64,000 nt of DNA from JBEIGE01 sp040382055 (GTDB lineage: Bacteria; Pseudomonadota; Gammaproteobacteria; Burkholderiales; Burkholderiaceae_C), in contig JBEIGE010000005.1 in NCBI GenBank assembly GCA_040382055.1, positions 75,500 to 139,499 of the forward strand, in the 5' to 3' direction. Position 1 is the first letter of the stretch. Each line of letters starts with the position of its first letter. Shown piece by piece: positions 45,263-54,348 of this stretch. Both the position numbers and the translations under genes were made by a program. The notes beneath the pieces were generated by a model. That model did not search any database. It saw only the letters and a list, made by a program, of their open reading frames with translations, and was not told the DNA's origin.

Positions 45263-45720
45263 TAATTTTTCTCCATCACCACTGAGGCGGCTGCTTTTTC
45301 ATTACTTTTGCCGGCATTTTTCAAAGCCTCGGCGGCTTCGGGCGGCATGTAATTTTCGTCGTGTTTGGCCAGTACTTCCTTGGCCTTGAAAACACCGTCC
45401 TGCAATTGTCCCTGGGCGACTACACCCTTGCCCTCTTTGAACAGGTCGGGCAGGATGCCCTGGTAGGTCACGGGGATGGTTTTGACGGTGTCGGTGACAA
45501 CAAAGTTGACCATCACGCCATCACGCTTGACGCTGCCGGCTTCAACCATGCCGCCCAAGCGGAAAGTGCGGCCCAGCGGTGCTTCGTTGGAGGCGATTTG
45601 AGACGGGGAGTAAAAGAACACCAGATTACTCTGAAAAGCGTTCAGCACCAAAGCTGCTGCTGCCCCTACAACAAGGACAACGCCAGCCGCAATGGCGATG
45701 CGTTTATGGCGCAGTTTCAT
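45262..45720 (-). CDS. ccmE: Haem chaperone CcmE
   Basis: A 152-aa periplasmic haem chaperone with an N-terminal anchor ([20 protein letters not shown]). FYSPSQI and [16 protein letters not shown] mark the OB-fold. His120 in [12 protein letters not shown] is the covalent haem ligand, with Tyr124 nearby. The ATG at 45718-45720 is chosen because it begins the family N-terminus; the frame runs further upstream through ccmD. Confidence 0.96.
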   Translation of the reverse strand: MKLRHKRIAIAAGVVLVVGAAAALVLNAFQSNLVFFYSPSQIASNEAPLGRTFRLGGMVEAGSVKRDGVMVNFVVTDTVKTIPVTYQGILPDLFKEGKGVVAQGQLQDGVFKAKEVLAKHDENYMPPEAAEALKNAGKSNEKAAASVVMEKN

Positions 45721-45721
45721 G

Positions 45722-45892
45722 TCATGAGTCCTGTTTGTCGTTTTCAGAAAGGCGCTGCAAAGCCGCTTTGTGTCTTTGCCTGGCCAACACGGGCTCAAGC
45801 AGCATACACACCATGGCTACCCCGTATGAGCCCCAGACATAAAGACCATAGCCGCCCATGGCCCAAAATTGATCAGCAGTTTGCCAGTTCAT
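45722..45892 (-). CDS. ccmD: Haem exporter protein CcmD
   Basis: A 56-aa small membrane protein: [20 protein letters not shown] then [20 protein letters not shown], ending NDKQDS. The [13 protein letters not shown] motif and single helix are diagnostic of CcmD, which helps release holo-CcmE from the CcmABC complex. It lies 2 nt after ccmC and its stop is 1 nt from the ccmE start. Confidence 0.93.
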   Translation of the reverse strand: MNWQTADQFWAMGGYGLYVWGSYGVAMVCMLLEPVLARQRHKAALQRLSENDKQDS

Positions 45893-45894
45893 GG

Positions 45895-46647
45895 TTATTT
45901 CTCCGTGGATGCCGAGGCGAGATCCAGCGCCCAGGCGGCGTCGCGGTCACGCTCAAGTATGAGTGCCCGGCTGCGCATAAACACCACAGCAAAGGCGTAG
46001 GCCCAGCAGGCAAACGTCATCACCAGCATGGCGGTCAACATGGTACTGGCCATCTTGGGAGCTGAAGTCATGCTGATGGTTGCGCCCTGATGCAGGGTGT
46101 TCCACCATTTGACCGAGAAATAAATGATCGGGATGTTGATCACGCCAATCAGCGCCAACAGGGCTCCTGCATGGTCGGCCCGGCGGGTGTCATCAATCGA
46201 CTCGACCAGGGCTATGTAGCCCAGGTAAAGAAACAGCAGGATGAGTTCCGAGGTCAAGCGTGCGTCCCACACCCACCACGTGCCCCAGGTGGGTTTGCCC
46301 CATAGGGCACCCGTCTAGAGCGCAAGAAAGGTGAACATGGCTCCGGTCGGCGCAATGGATCGCGCCACCATGGACGCCAGCCGCGCATTGAAGGCCCAAC
46401 CGATGGCCGCCCAGAACGCCATCACCAAATAAAGAAGCATGGACATCCAGGCCGCAGGCACATGAATAAAGATGATGCGATACGAGTCACCCTGAGTGGC
46501 ATCAGTAGGTGCAACAAAAAAACCGATGTACAGCCCGGCCAGTGTCAGAACCAGGGCAGCCCCGTAAAACCAGGGGATCAGCCGACCCGCCAGGTGATAA
46601 AACCGGGAGGGGGCCGCAAAGGTAAAAAAGCGCAAGGGGGCTTTCAT
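45895..46647 (-). pseudogene. ccmC: Haem exporter protein CcmC, interrupted by an in-frame amber codon
   Basis: CcmC loads haem onto CcmE at the periplasmic face. The frame 46647 to 45895 would give 250 aa, but codon 111 (46315-46317) is TAG. Before it the sequence is normal (IIFIHVPAAWMSMLLYLVMA, SIAPTGAMFTFLAL). After it the frame resumes with TGALWGKPTWGTWWVWDARL, holding the essential WWD motif, and continues to the normal C-terminus. The expected residue at this site would be encoded by a one-base variant such as TGG. Everything around it is intact and neighbours are tightly packed, so this is a very recent mutation, a suppressed stop or a sequencing error. Confidence 0.9.
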
Positions 46648-46680
46648 GAGTGGAGTGTCACCGGATTTGAATAACGGGTT

Positions 46681-47361
46681 CTATGAGGTGGATATTCTCA
46701 GGGCCGCGGCGGTAGCCGGTGGTGCGCCAAGGACGATCAGCAATAACAGCGCTCCCATGAGGGAAAAGTGGGCCTGCGCCGGCAGTCCGGCATCAACGGC
46801 GGCCACCGCCCCCGAACCGAAAATCAGCACCGGTATGCACAGTGGCAGGACCAGCAGCAGGATCAGCACGCCGCCGTTGCGCAGGCCAAGCGTCAAAGCC
46901 GCGCCCACACCCCCCATCAGGCTCAGGGTGGGCGTACCCAGCAGCAGACTGATCACCAACGTGGCAATGGCTGGCCCGCTCATGTCAAACAGCAAGCCCA
47001 GTACCGGTGAGACCAGGATCAGGGGAAGGCCGGTCAAGAGCCAGTGGGAAAAAGCCTTGGCAGCGGCAATCAGCAAGGTGGATTGACGCGAAATCAGCAT
47101 TTGCTCCAGCGAGCCATCGGCGTAGTCCCCGGCGTACAGTGAGTTCAAAGACAGCATGGCCGAAAACAAGGCACAAACCCACACAATGCCGGGGGCAATG
47201 GTGCGCAGGGTGTTGGATTCAGGACCTACACCCAGCGGGAACAGGCTGGTTGCCACAATGAAAAAGGCAACCGGCAGCAGGGCGTCAACGCGCCTGCGGC
47301 TGGCCAGGCGCAGCTCGCGCCCGATCATGATGGCAAACACGCTGGGGTTGGCGCTGGTCAT
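46681..47361 (-). CDS. ccmB: Haem exporter protein CcmB
   Basis: A 226-aa inner-membrane subunit of the CcmAB ABC complex. Six helices are predicted. Family landmarks are MIGRELRLASRRRVDALLPV, SLFPLGVGPE, GIVWVCALFSAMLSLNSLY, DYADGSLEQML and LPLCIPVLIFGSGAV. The start ATG (47359-47361) overlaps the ccmA stop (ATGA); the longer frame would run into ccmA. ccmC follows after 33 nt. Confidence 0.95.
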   Translation of the reverse strand: MTSANPSVFAIMIGRELRLASRRRVDALLPVAFFIVATSLFPLGVGPESNTLRTIAPGIVWVCALFSAMLSLNSLYAGDYADGSLEQMLISRQSTLLIAAAKAFSHWLLTGLPLILVSPVLGLLFDMSGPAIATLVISLLLGTPTLSLMGGVGAALTLGLRNGGVLILLLVLPLCIPVLIFGSGAVAAVDAGLPAQAHFSLMGALLLLIVLGAPPATAAALRISTS

Positions 47362-47987
47362 GGGGAGCCCGCCTTGTCCAGATCCAGTTCCTGGATGCCT
47401 GCACACTTGAGGGAGAGCGTCAGGTGGCTGGTCAGCAAAACGCTGCCTTGACGCGCCAGGTGTTCTTCAATCAACCGGTTCACAATGTCGATGCCCTCGG
47501 AGTCCAGGGCATCAAACGGTTCATCGAGCACCCACAGTGAGGGCTTGTCTTCCAGTGCAAGCCGAGCCAGGGTCACCCGTTTACGCTGGCCTTGCGAGAG
47601 GGTGCGTACCTGACGGTTGCGCCGGTGATGGATGGCCAGTCGCCTAAGGGCAGCGTCAAGGCGTTGTGCACCGCTGTCCCTTTGATGCAGACAGGCCAGG
47701 AATTGCAGGGACTCGTGGGCGGTCAGATCATCTTTGAGGCCGTTGGCATGTCCCAGGTAAACCAGCTGGTCGTGAAAATCAGGCGACTTGCGCAAGGGTT
47801 CACCTGCCCAGGTGATCTGTCCGCTGTCAGCTTGTGCCAGCCCGACGACCAGCCTGAGCAGAGAAGTCTTGCCACGGCCGTTTTGACCACGCAACCAGAG
47901 CAGCTGGCCGGGGCCGACTGTGAAGCTGAGGTTCTTGAATAGCCACTCGTCGCCACGACGTAGGGCCAATTGTTGGGCTGATAGCAT
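47358..47987 (-). CDS. ccmA: Haem exporter ATP-binding protein CcmA
   Basis: A 209-aa ABC ATPase that drives release of haem-loaded CcmE. Walker A is GQNGRGKT (residues 34-41), the signature is LSQGQRKRVTLARLAL and Walker B is SLWVLDEPFDALD. First gene of the ccm operon. The ATG at 47985-47987 starts the family N-terminus MLSAQQLALRRGDEWLF; an in-frame TTG at 48008 is an alternative. Confidence 0.95.
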   Translation of the reverse strand: MLSAQQLALRRGDEWLFKNLSFTVGPGQLLWLRGQNGRGKTSLLRLVVGLAQADSGQITWAGEPLRKSPDFHDQLVYLGHANGLKDDLTAHESLQFLACLHQRDSGAQRLDAALRRLAIHHRRNRQVRTLSQGQRKRVTLARLALEDKPSLWVLDEPFDALDSEGIDIVNRLIEEHLARQGSVLLTSHLTLSLKCAGIQELDLDKAGSP

Positions 47988-48053
47988 GAAGGATGGAAAC
48001 TGACGCAAGCGCTTATTTTATCGGTTGGGCAGACTCTCCAATAAGCTCGTCAG

Positions 48054-48563
48054 TCACGGCCCTGATGACAGCTCCAAATGCAACAGGGCTTGCTTTCGTG
48101 CCAGCCCCCCCGCATAGCCCGTGAGCGAGCCATCTGCGCCCAGCACACGATGGCAAGGCACCACAATGCTGATCGGGTTGCGCCCAATGGCGGCAGCTAC
48201 CGCCCTGACGGCACTGGGTCTGCCCAACTGCTGACTCAGCCCGCCATAGGTTTGGGTTTTACCAAAAGGAATTTCCCCTAAAGCCTGCCAGACGGTTTGC
48301 TGAAAGTCGGTGCCGTAACTCAAATCCAGTGGCAGCGCGAAGACGTGTCGTTGACCGCTGAAGTATTCGTCCAGCTCTTGTCGGGCCTGAACCAGAACCG
48401 TGTGGTCGGATTGTTCCGGCCAACTGGCGCTGTCCGGCCTATGGCGCTGCCCTTCAAACCACAGCCCACGCAGGCCTTTGAAGGTGGCCGCCAACACCAT
48501 GGTGCCAAGCGGGCTTTGAAATCGACAGGACGCAACAGTGGGGTTGGGTTTTTTTGAATTCAT
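48054..48563 (-). CDS. ogt: Methylated-DNA--protein-cysteine methyltransferase
   Basis: A 169-aa suicide DNA-repair protein removing methyl or alkyl groups from O6 of guanine. The active site VVPCHRV has acceptor Cys137. The helix-turn-helix RPSAVRAVAAAIGRNP and the LTGYAGGLARKQALLHLE C-terminal motif are clear. The N-terminal part (SPLGTMVLAATFKGLRGLWF) is short, as in Ogt-type proteins lacking the Ada regulator domain. Confidence 0.93.
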   Translation of the reverse strand: MNSKKPNPTVASCRFQSPLGTMVLAATFKGLRGLWFEGQRHRPDSASWPEQSDHTVLVQARQELDEYFSGQRHVFALPLDLSYGTDFQQTVWQALGEIPFGKTQTYGGLSQQLGRPSAVRAVAAAIGRNPISIVVPCHRVLGADGSLTGYAGGLARKQALLHLELSSGP

Positions 48564-48710
48564 GCTTTTGGGAATGCTGCCAGCTTAAAGGCCAGGATGG
48601 TCAGGCCACATTTCAGCATGGGCTGTGCCCCCTGGCAAAGCATGCAGTGCGGCACAGCGCTCACCCTACAATCAGAGACCATTCCTCAATACTTCAACAA
48701 CAGGCTCATC

Positions 48711-50093
48711 ATGCAAGTTGCACCCTCTATTTTCAAGGCCTATGACATCCGTGGTGTTGTGCCCGCCGGCCTCAATGAAGCAGTGGCTGAGGCCTTGGGC
48801 AAGGCGTTTGGCACAGCAGCCCTGGCGGCTGGCCAGACGCATGTGGCGATCGGGCGTGATGGTCGCTTGAGCGGGCCGGGCTTGAGCGCGGCGCTGGCCC
48901 GCGGTTTGGTGGCAGCGGGCATACACGTGATCGATGTGGGCATGGTCACTACCCCCATGTTGTACTTTGCCGCCAATACGCTTTGCAAAAGCGGCATTCA
49001 GGTCACGGGCAGCCATAACCCGGCAGACTACAACGGCTTCAAGATGGTTCTGGCCGGGCGTGCCATTTACGGCCCTGACATTCTGGCGCTCAAACACACC
49101 ATAGAAACCGAGAGCTGGGTCTTGAAGGATGGCGGCAGTGTCACACGCATGAGCGTTGATGGGCCTTACCGCGATCGCATCGTGGGGGACATCAAGCTGG
49201 CCAGGCCCATGAAAATCGTGGTTGACTCCGGCAACGGCATCGCCGGGGCATCCGCTCCTGGCATTTTGCGTGCCATCGGCTGTGAAGTTATCGAACTCTT
49301 CAGTGAAGTTGATGGTGCGTTTCCAAACCACCATCCTGACCCGAGCAAGCCTGAGAACCTGCGCGACCTGATGAAGGCGTTAGGCGAGAGCGACGCCGAA
49401 ATCGGCCTGGCTTTTGACGGCGATGGCGACCGCCTGGGCATTGTCACCAAAGGCGGCAACAATATTTACCCGGATCGTCAGATGATGCTGTTTGCCCGTG
49501 ATGTGCTCACGCGTGTGCCGGGTGGCACGATCGTCTTTGACGTGAAGTGCTCCCAGCGTCTGGCTCCTGCCATCGAAGCCGCCGGTGGCAAGGCTTTGAT
49601 GTTCAAGACCGGGCATTCGCTGATCAAGGCAAAAATGAAAGAAATCGACTCGCCTCTGGGTGGGGAAATGAGCGGTCACATCTTCTTCAAGGAGCGCTGG
49701 TACGGCTTTGACGACGGCACTTACGCCGGCTGCCGTTTGCTGGAAATCCTCAGCCGCTCACCTGACGGCAATGCGGTGCTTGATGCATTGCCCAGCAGTT
49801 TTTCCACGCCCGAGCTCAATGTCAAATGCGCCGAAGGTGAGCCGCATCACCTGGTTGAGCTGCTGGTGGCCCAGGCCCGGTTCGCTGCGCCAGCCACCGT
49901 CAATACGATTGACGGTATCCGGGTGGACTGGCCTGATGGTTTCGGCTTGATTCGAGCCTCCAATACCACGCCGGTGCTGGTGCTGCGCTTTGAAGGCCAC
50001 ACGCAAGCGGCCTTGCACCGCATTGAGGGCGAGATGCTCTCGTTATTGCGATCGGTCAAGCCCGATGCCGCGTTCGATGTGGCGGCACACTGA
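48711..50093 (+). CDS. Phosphomannomutase/phosphoglucomutase (AlgC-like)
   Basis: A 460-aa alpha-D-phosphohexomutase interconverting 1- and 6-phosphates of mannose or glucose, supplying sugars for LPS and exopolysaccharide. The phosphoserine loop VTGSHNPADYNG has Ser101. The Mg2+ loop FDGDGDRLG has Asp236, Asp238 and Asp240. The sugar-specificity loop GGEMSGHIFFKER and phosphate-binding RASNTTPVLVLRFEG are present. The ATG at 48711 starts the family N-terminus QVAPSIFKAYDIRGVV; the frame extends upstream without support. It is just upstream of two LPS core genes. Confidence 0.93.
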   Translation: MQVAPSIFKAYDIRGVVPAGLNEAVAEALGKAFGTAALAAGQTHVAIGRDGRLSGPGLSAALARGLVAAGIHVIDVGMVTTPMLYFAANTLCKSGIQVTGSHNPADYNGFKMVLAGRAIYGPDILALKHTIETESWVLKDGGSVTRMSVDGPYRDRIVGDIKLARPMKIVVDSGNGIAGASAPGILRAIGCEVIELFSEVDGAFPNHHPDPSKPENLRDLMKALGESDAEIGLAFDGDGDRLGIVTKGGNNIYPDRQMMLFARDVLTRVPGGTIVFDVKCSQRLAPAIEAAGGKALMFKTGHSLIKAKMKEIDSPLGGEMSGHIFFKERWYGFDDGTYAGCRLLEILSRSPDGNAVLDALPSSFSTPELNVKCAEGEPHHLVELLVAQARFAAPATVNTIDGIRVDWPDGFGLIRASNTTPVLVLRFEGHTQAALHRIEGEMLSLLRSVKPDAAFDVAAH

Positions 50094-50144
50094 TGCCCCC
50101 TAAAGAAGGCTTCAAGACTTCCGGGCTGGAACGCGCCTGATCCG

Positions 50145-51158
50145 ATGCGGGTGTTGCTGGTCAAACTGTCCTCCTTGGGCGATGTGGTGCATACCTTGCC
50201 GGTGGTGCATGATATTTCCCAGGCTTATCCGGGCGTGCACATCGATTGGGTGGTGGAAAAAGGGTTTGCCCCATTGGTCAGCCGCTGTGCGGGTATTGAC
50301 CGGGTGATCCCCTGTGAGTTGCGGCGCTGGCGTCAAGCCCCATGGCGTTTGGAGACCCGAATGGCATGGCGGGATTTCCGCATGGCCCTGCAACAAGAAA
50401 GCTACGACGCTGTGATTGACCTGCAGGGCTTGAGCAAGTCCGCCCTGGTGTCCTGGATGGCCCGATGCACGCCAAACGGCAAACGTTATGCCTTGGCCAA
50501 CCGGACCGAAGGCTCTGGCTATGAAGCGCCTACACGCTGGGCCGCCGATGTGCTGATTCCGATAGAGCCCCATGTGCATGCCGTGATGCGGGGGCGTCTG
50601 ATGTGCGCCCAGGCACTTGGCTACCGCATGCCAGACCATGAGGTTTTTGGTCTTGAAACCCTTAGTGCGTATAGTCAGTTTGCTATAAAAAACGAAGTAG
50701 AAAAGCCGGTTGCGCCCGCTCCCTGCGTGGCTCTGGTGCACGGCACTTCGCGGGCAGACAAAGAGTGGCCCCTGAGCCACTGGCTGGGCTTGGGTCAGAA
50801 ACTGACGGCTGCAGGTTATAGCCTGGCTTGGCTGCATGGCAGCGATGCGGAGCAACAGCGAAGTGAACAGCTGGCCAGCCAATTGCCGGGCAGCACAGTC
50901 TGGCCCCGTCTGAGCCTGGACGCCCTGACCGACGCCATGGCCCATTGCGCCGGTGTGATCGGGGTGGACAGTGGTGTCAGCCATATCGCCGTTGCGCTGG
51001 ATTTGCCGCATGTGCAGATTTATAACTTTGATACCGCCTGGCGCACCGGGCCTGTGAATCGTGCACACCAGCGCAGCATCGTTGCCCAGCCCACGCCATC
51101 GGTGGATGCCGTCTGGCAAGCCTGGCAGAGTGTTGCGAAACCTGTGGAAGCACCATGA
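50145..51158 (+). CDS. waaC: Lipopolysaccharide heptosyltransferase I
   Basis: A 337-aa GT9-family enzyme adding the first L-glycero-D-manno-heptose to Kdo in the LPS inner core (cytosolic face of the inner membrane). The start MRVLLVKLSSLGDVVHTLPV and IDWVVEKGFAPL are family-specific. YDAVIDLQGLSKSALV, HGTSRADKEWPLSHW and GVIGVDSGVSHIAVALD form the acceptor and ADP-heptose sites. A minus-oriented repeat (50658-50700) encodes SAYSQFAIKNEVEK in frame. It overlaps waaA by 4 nt. Confidence 0.93.
   Translation: MRVLLVKLSSLGDVVHTLPVVHDISQAYPGVHIDWVVEKGFAPLVSRCAGIDRVIPCELRRWRQAPWRLETRMAWRDFRMALQQESYDAVIDLQGLSKSALVSWMARCTPNGKRYALANRTEGSGYEAPTRWAADVLIPIEPHVHAVMRGRLMCAQALGYRMPDHEVFGLETLSAYSQFAIKNEVEKPVAPAPCVALVHGTSRADKEWPLSHWLGLGQKLTAAGYSLAWLHGSDAEQQRSEQLASQLPGSTVWPRLSLDALTDAMAHCAGVIGVDSGVSHIAVALDLPHVQIYNFDTAWRTGPVNRAHQRSIVAQPTPSVDAVWQAWQSVAKPVEAP
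50658..50700 (-). repeat. Interspersed repeat copy 5 (inside waaC, reverse orientation)
   Basis: On the minus strand CTACTTCG then TTTTTTATAGCA, 16 nt, TAAGGGT (50658-50664). Same TAGC-to-GGG spacing as the other copies. The host reads it GCT ATA. Confidence 0.6.
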
Positions 51159-52537
51159 GCCTGTGGCTGTATTCACTGTTCATGGGCCTGGCGCGGCCCT
51201 TTTTGCGGCGCAAACTTCTGCGCCGAGGTGTGCAGGAGCCCGGCTATCTGGAGGCCATCGATGCGCGATTTGGTCTGTACGCAGATTCCCACAGCCAGAT
51301 TGCCGATCCAGCCGGTTCGGCTGAACGCGCCCCACTGATCTGGATTCATGCCGTATCCCTGGGCGAGGTCCGGGCTGCTGCGGTGTTGCTCCAACCCTTG
51401 CGAGCCCAGCTGCCGGGTATGCGCCTGCTGCTGACCCATGGCACGGCAACCGGGTGGGCCGAAGGTCGAAGCCTGTTGCAAGCGGGGGATATTCAAACCT
51501 GGCAGCCCTGGGACACACCAGCCTGCACCCGGCGCTTTCTGGTGCATTTCAAACCCGCCATCGGCATCCTCATGGAGACAGAAGTCTGGCCCAACCTCAC
51601 GGTCGCATGCCAGGAACGCGGCGTGGCTATGGTGCTGGCCAATGCCCGTTTGAGCGAAAAATCCCTGCAAAAAGCACAGCGTTTGTCGTGGCTGTCGCAT
51701 CCGGCCTACGCCCGCCTGAGCGCCGTTTGGGCGCAGACGCCGGCCGATGCGAGCAGACTCAAGCTGTTGGGTGCCAAGGTAAAGGGTGTTTTCGGTAATC
51801 TCAAGTTTGATGCCGCACCGGACATAGGCCTATTGAACAAGGGCGGTTCATGGCGCTCAAGCCTCGACAAGCCGGTCGTGATGTTTGCCAGTTCACGCGA
51901 AGGGGAAGAGCGCGATCTGCTGGTTTACCTTAAGTCTTTCAGCGCGAAAACCCAAGCTGCTATTGATGGCTTAGCTTCAAATTCAGAAGCACATCAATTA
52001 AGGCAAGTGCAATGGCTGATTGTTCCGCGCCATCCGCAGCGGTTCGATGAGGTGGCTGCTTTGATCGAGCAACAGGGGTTTGTGGTGTCACGCCGCAGCC
52101 GCTGGACTGACTCCCCTGCCCAGCAGCTTGCCACTGATTCGCTCACCATCTGGCTGGGTGATTCGCTGGGCGAGATGCCGCTGTATTACGGCATGAGCAG
52201 CGTGGCTTTGCTGGGTGGGAGTTTTGCCGCTTTGGGCGGACAAAATCTGATTGAAGCTGCAGCCTGCGGCTGCCCGGTGGTCATGGGCCCGCATACCTTC
52301 AACTTTGCACAGGCCGCCAATCTGGCAATCCAGTCAGGGGCAGCCAAACGGGCAGACAACCTCAGTCAGGGCGTGGAGATGGCGCTGGCGATTGTTGCCC
52401 TGGCCCACACCCGGCAGGCCATGTCTGAGGCAGCGACAGAATTTGCCAGCGCGCACCGGGGGGCTGCTGACCAAACCGTTCAAGCGGTGTTGCTCGAATT
52501 GGGCAGGTCGGGTGAAACTCGAGTTTCAGCCCGCTAG
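51155..52537 (+). CDS. waaA: 3-deoxy-D-manno-octulosonic acid transferase
   Basis: A 460-aa Kdo transferase joining Kdo to lipid A precursor at the inner membrane. The N-terminal anchor LWLYSLFMGLARPFLRRKLL, IHAVSLGEVRAA, MRLLLTHGTATGWAEGR, LMETEVWPNLTVACQERG and the C-terminal GGSFAALGGQNLIEAAACGC are characteristic. The start ATG overlaps the waaC stop. A reverse-oriented repeat (51935-51975) encodes SFSAKTQAAIDGLASNS in frame. It is convergent with the TolC-like gene, with 8 bp between stops. Confidence 0.94.
   Translation: MSLWLYSLFMGLARPFLRRKLLRRGVQEPGYLEAIDARFGLYADSHSQIADPAGSAERAPLIWIHAVSLGEVRAAAVLLQPLRAQLPGMRLLLTHGTATGWAEGRSLLQAGDIQTWQPWDTPACTRRFLVHFKPAIGILMETEVWPNLTVACQERGVAMVLANARLSEKSLQKAQRLSWLSHPAYARLSAVWAQTPADASRLKLLGAKVKGVFGNLKFDAAPDIGLLNKGGSWRSSLDKPVVMFASSREGEERDLLVYLKSFSAKTQAAIDGLASNSEAHQLRQVQWLIVPRHPQRFDEVAALIEQQGFVVSRRSRWTDSPAQQLATDSLTIWLGDSLGEMPLYYGMSSVALLGGSFAALGGQNLIEAAACGCPVVMGPHTFNFAQAANLAIQSGAAKRADNLSQGVEMALAIVALAHTRQAMSEAATEFASAHRGAADQTVQAVLLELGRSGETRVSAR
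51935..51975 (-). repeat. Interspersed repeat copy 6 (inside waaA, reverse orientation)
   Basis: On the minus strand AATAGCA, 16 nt, TGAAAGA (51935-51941), CTTAAGG. It has drifted most from the others but keeps the spacing, and its host frame GCT ATT matches the waaC copy. Confidence 0.45.
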
Positions 52538-52545
52538 CCTCAAGT

Positions 52546-53892
52546 CTATTTCGCCAGCAGTGAATTGACGCTTTGCAGGTCTTCGGCCTTGAGTGAGCCA
52601 TTGGCCTGGCGCAGCTTCAAACCACCTACCAGCACGTCATAACGGGCTTTGGCCAGATCACGCTTGGTCTGGAACAACTGGCTTTGGGAGTTAAGCACAT
52701 CGATGTTGATGCGCACACCCACTTGATAGCCCAGCTTGTTGGCGTCAAGGGCGCTCTGGCTGGAGGCTTCTGCAGCTTCAAGGGCCTTGACCTGTCCCAG
52801 CCCTGAGACCACACCAAAGTAGGCAGCACGGGTGGCTTGCGCGACGGTTCGCAGGGCGTTGTTGAGGTCGGATTGAGCCTTGTCTTGCAGCAGCAGGGTT
52901 TCCTTGATGCGGTTTTGTGTGGCGAAACCGGCAAACAAAGGCAGGGCAAATTGAAGGCCGATCGACGTGCTGTTGGTACGTGTTGACGCTGCCGTGAGAT
53001 TGGAGCCGCCCACGTTGCTGTTGAGGTTGTAACTTGCGGTCAGGTCCAGTGTGGGCTTGTGACCGGCTTTGGCTTGTTCGGTTTGCAGCCGGGTTGTTTC
53101 AAGGTTGGCTTGGTTGAGCCGTACCAGGGGATGGATATCCTGGGACTGGGTGACCCAAAAATTCACGTCTGCAGGCAGAATTTCCGGCAACCGGGTTGTT
53201 GCCAGCGGCTTGGGCTCTACCGCAGGCAGGTTGACCAGGGCCATCGCAGCCAGGTATTTGACCCGAAGGTCATTTTCTGCGGCGATCTCTTGGGCGATGA
53301 CCAGGTCATAACGGGCCTGCGCTTCACGGGTGTCGGTGATGGTAGACGTACCAACCTCAAAGTTGCGTTTGGCAGAAGCCAGTTGTTCAGCAACCGCAAT
53401 TTTCTGGGCCTTGACGAAAGCCAGGCTGTCCTGAGAGGCCAGCACATCAAAATACGCCTGGCTGACACGCACAATCAACTCTTGCTCGGCAGTCTCCAGC
53501 TGGGCTTTGGATTGATCAACCAATTTTTTGCTCTGTTCATACAGAGCCAAATTAGCTGGCCGGTATAGCGGTTGTGAGGCACTGATGGACGTGCTCTGAT
53601 TGTCAAACGAGCGGTTCGGTGTCGTCACAGGTGCAGGACTGGAACTTTCCGTGTTCAGGTTGGTAGACGACGCACTTGCCGTCATGTTCACCGTGGGCAG
53701 GATGTTGGCGCGGGCCTGCTCTGCTTTGGCCAGATTGGCGTCGAACTGGGATTTGGCTGACAAATAAGCGGCATCGTAGCCACGGGCCAAATCATAAAGA
53801 TTTTGCAAATTTTGGGCTTGAGCAGGCAGGGTCAGAGCTGCACCAATGGCCAGGCTGATGGTGAGTCGACGAAATGGAGTGATGAATGTCAT
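52546..53892 (-). CDS. TolC-family outer-membrane channel protein
   Basis: A 448-aa outer-membrane efflux protein. The signal peptide is LTISLAIGAALTLPAQA. Two repeats of long helices with the OEP-family motifs are visible: LYDLARGYDAAYLSAKSQFD, YRPANLALYEQSKKLVDQ, FEVGTSTITDTREAQARYDL, then the second repeat QTEQAKAGHKPTLDLTASYN and YQVGVRINIDVLNSQSQLFQ. It forms a trimeric channel for type I secretion or RND efflux. It follows the rhodanese and pcm genes on the same strand, as in many Betaproteobacteria, and could serve the RND pump at 55-58 kb (inference). Confidence 0.92.
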   Translation of the reverse strand: MTFITPFRRLTISLAIGAALTLPAQAQNLQNLYDLARGYDAAYLSAKSQFDANLAKAEQARANILPTVNMTASASSTNLNTESSSPAPVTTPNRSFDNQSTSISASQPLYRPANLALYEQSKKLVDQSKAQLETAEQELIVRVSQAYFDVLASQDSLAFVKAQKIAVAEQLASAKRNFEVGTSTITDTREAQARYDLVIAQEIAAENDLRVKYLAAMALVNLPAVEPKPLATTRLPEILPADVNFWVTQSQDIHPLVRLNQANLETTRLQTEQAKAGHKPTLDLTASYNLNSNVGGSNLTAASTRTNSTSIGLQFALPLFAGFATQNRIKETLLLQDKAQSDLNNALRTVAQATRAAYFGVVSGLGQVKALEAAEASSQSALDANKLGYQVGVRINIDVLNSQSQLFQTKRDLAKARYDVLVGGLKLRQANGSLKAEDLQSVNSLLAK

Positions 53893-53959
53893 CGATGTCC
53901 TAACGAGTGCAAAGTTGGGTGGTCTGTTGTGGGTGTATCAGTGGTGCGGTTGGTCTGTA

Positions 53960-54301
53960 TCAGTAGGTCGGCACGCGCGGATCAACCTGAGCCGACCAGG
54001 CGTTGATGCCTCCGGTGATATTGGCAACATGCGCAAAGCCGCGGCTGGCGAGAAAATTGGCCACCTGCATGCTGCGTGAACCGTGATGGCACAAGCAGGC
54101 TACCGGCTGGGCCGGATCTAGTTCTTGCAGCCGCTCCATCAGCTGACCCATGGGAATGGTCACCAGCTTGAACCCCGCGGGTTCAATGCTTGCCGTTGCC
54201 AGTTCCATAGGCTCGCGCACATCAAGCACGATGGCTTCACCATGGGGCCTCTGGTTTTCCAACCAGGTGGGAAGGTCGCCGGGCGATATGCGGTCAATCA
54301 T
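53960..54301 (-). CDS. Rhodanese-like domain protein
   Basis: A 113-aa single rhodanese domain (GlpE/PspE type) moving sulfane sulfur. The substrate-binding loop CLCHHGSRS carries active Cys71. VLDVREPMELATASI is the conserved core strand. There is no signal peptide. It lies between pcm (47 nt) and the TolC-like gene on the same strand. The sulfur acceptor is unknown. Confidence 0.9.
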   Translation of the reverse strand: MIDRISPGDLPTWLENQRPHGEAIVLDVREPMELATASIEPAGFKLVTIPMGQLMERLQELDPAQPVACLCHHGSRSMQVANFLASRGFAHVANITGGINAWSAQVDPRVPTY

Positions 54302-54348
54302 GCGAATCTCGGGTGGTAGGGGTTAAAGGACGGAGTAAAAAAAATTGA

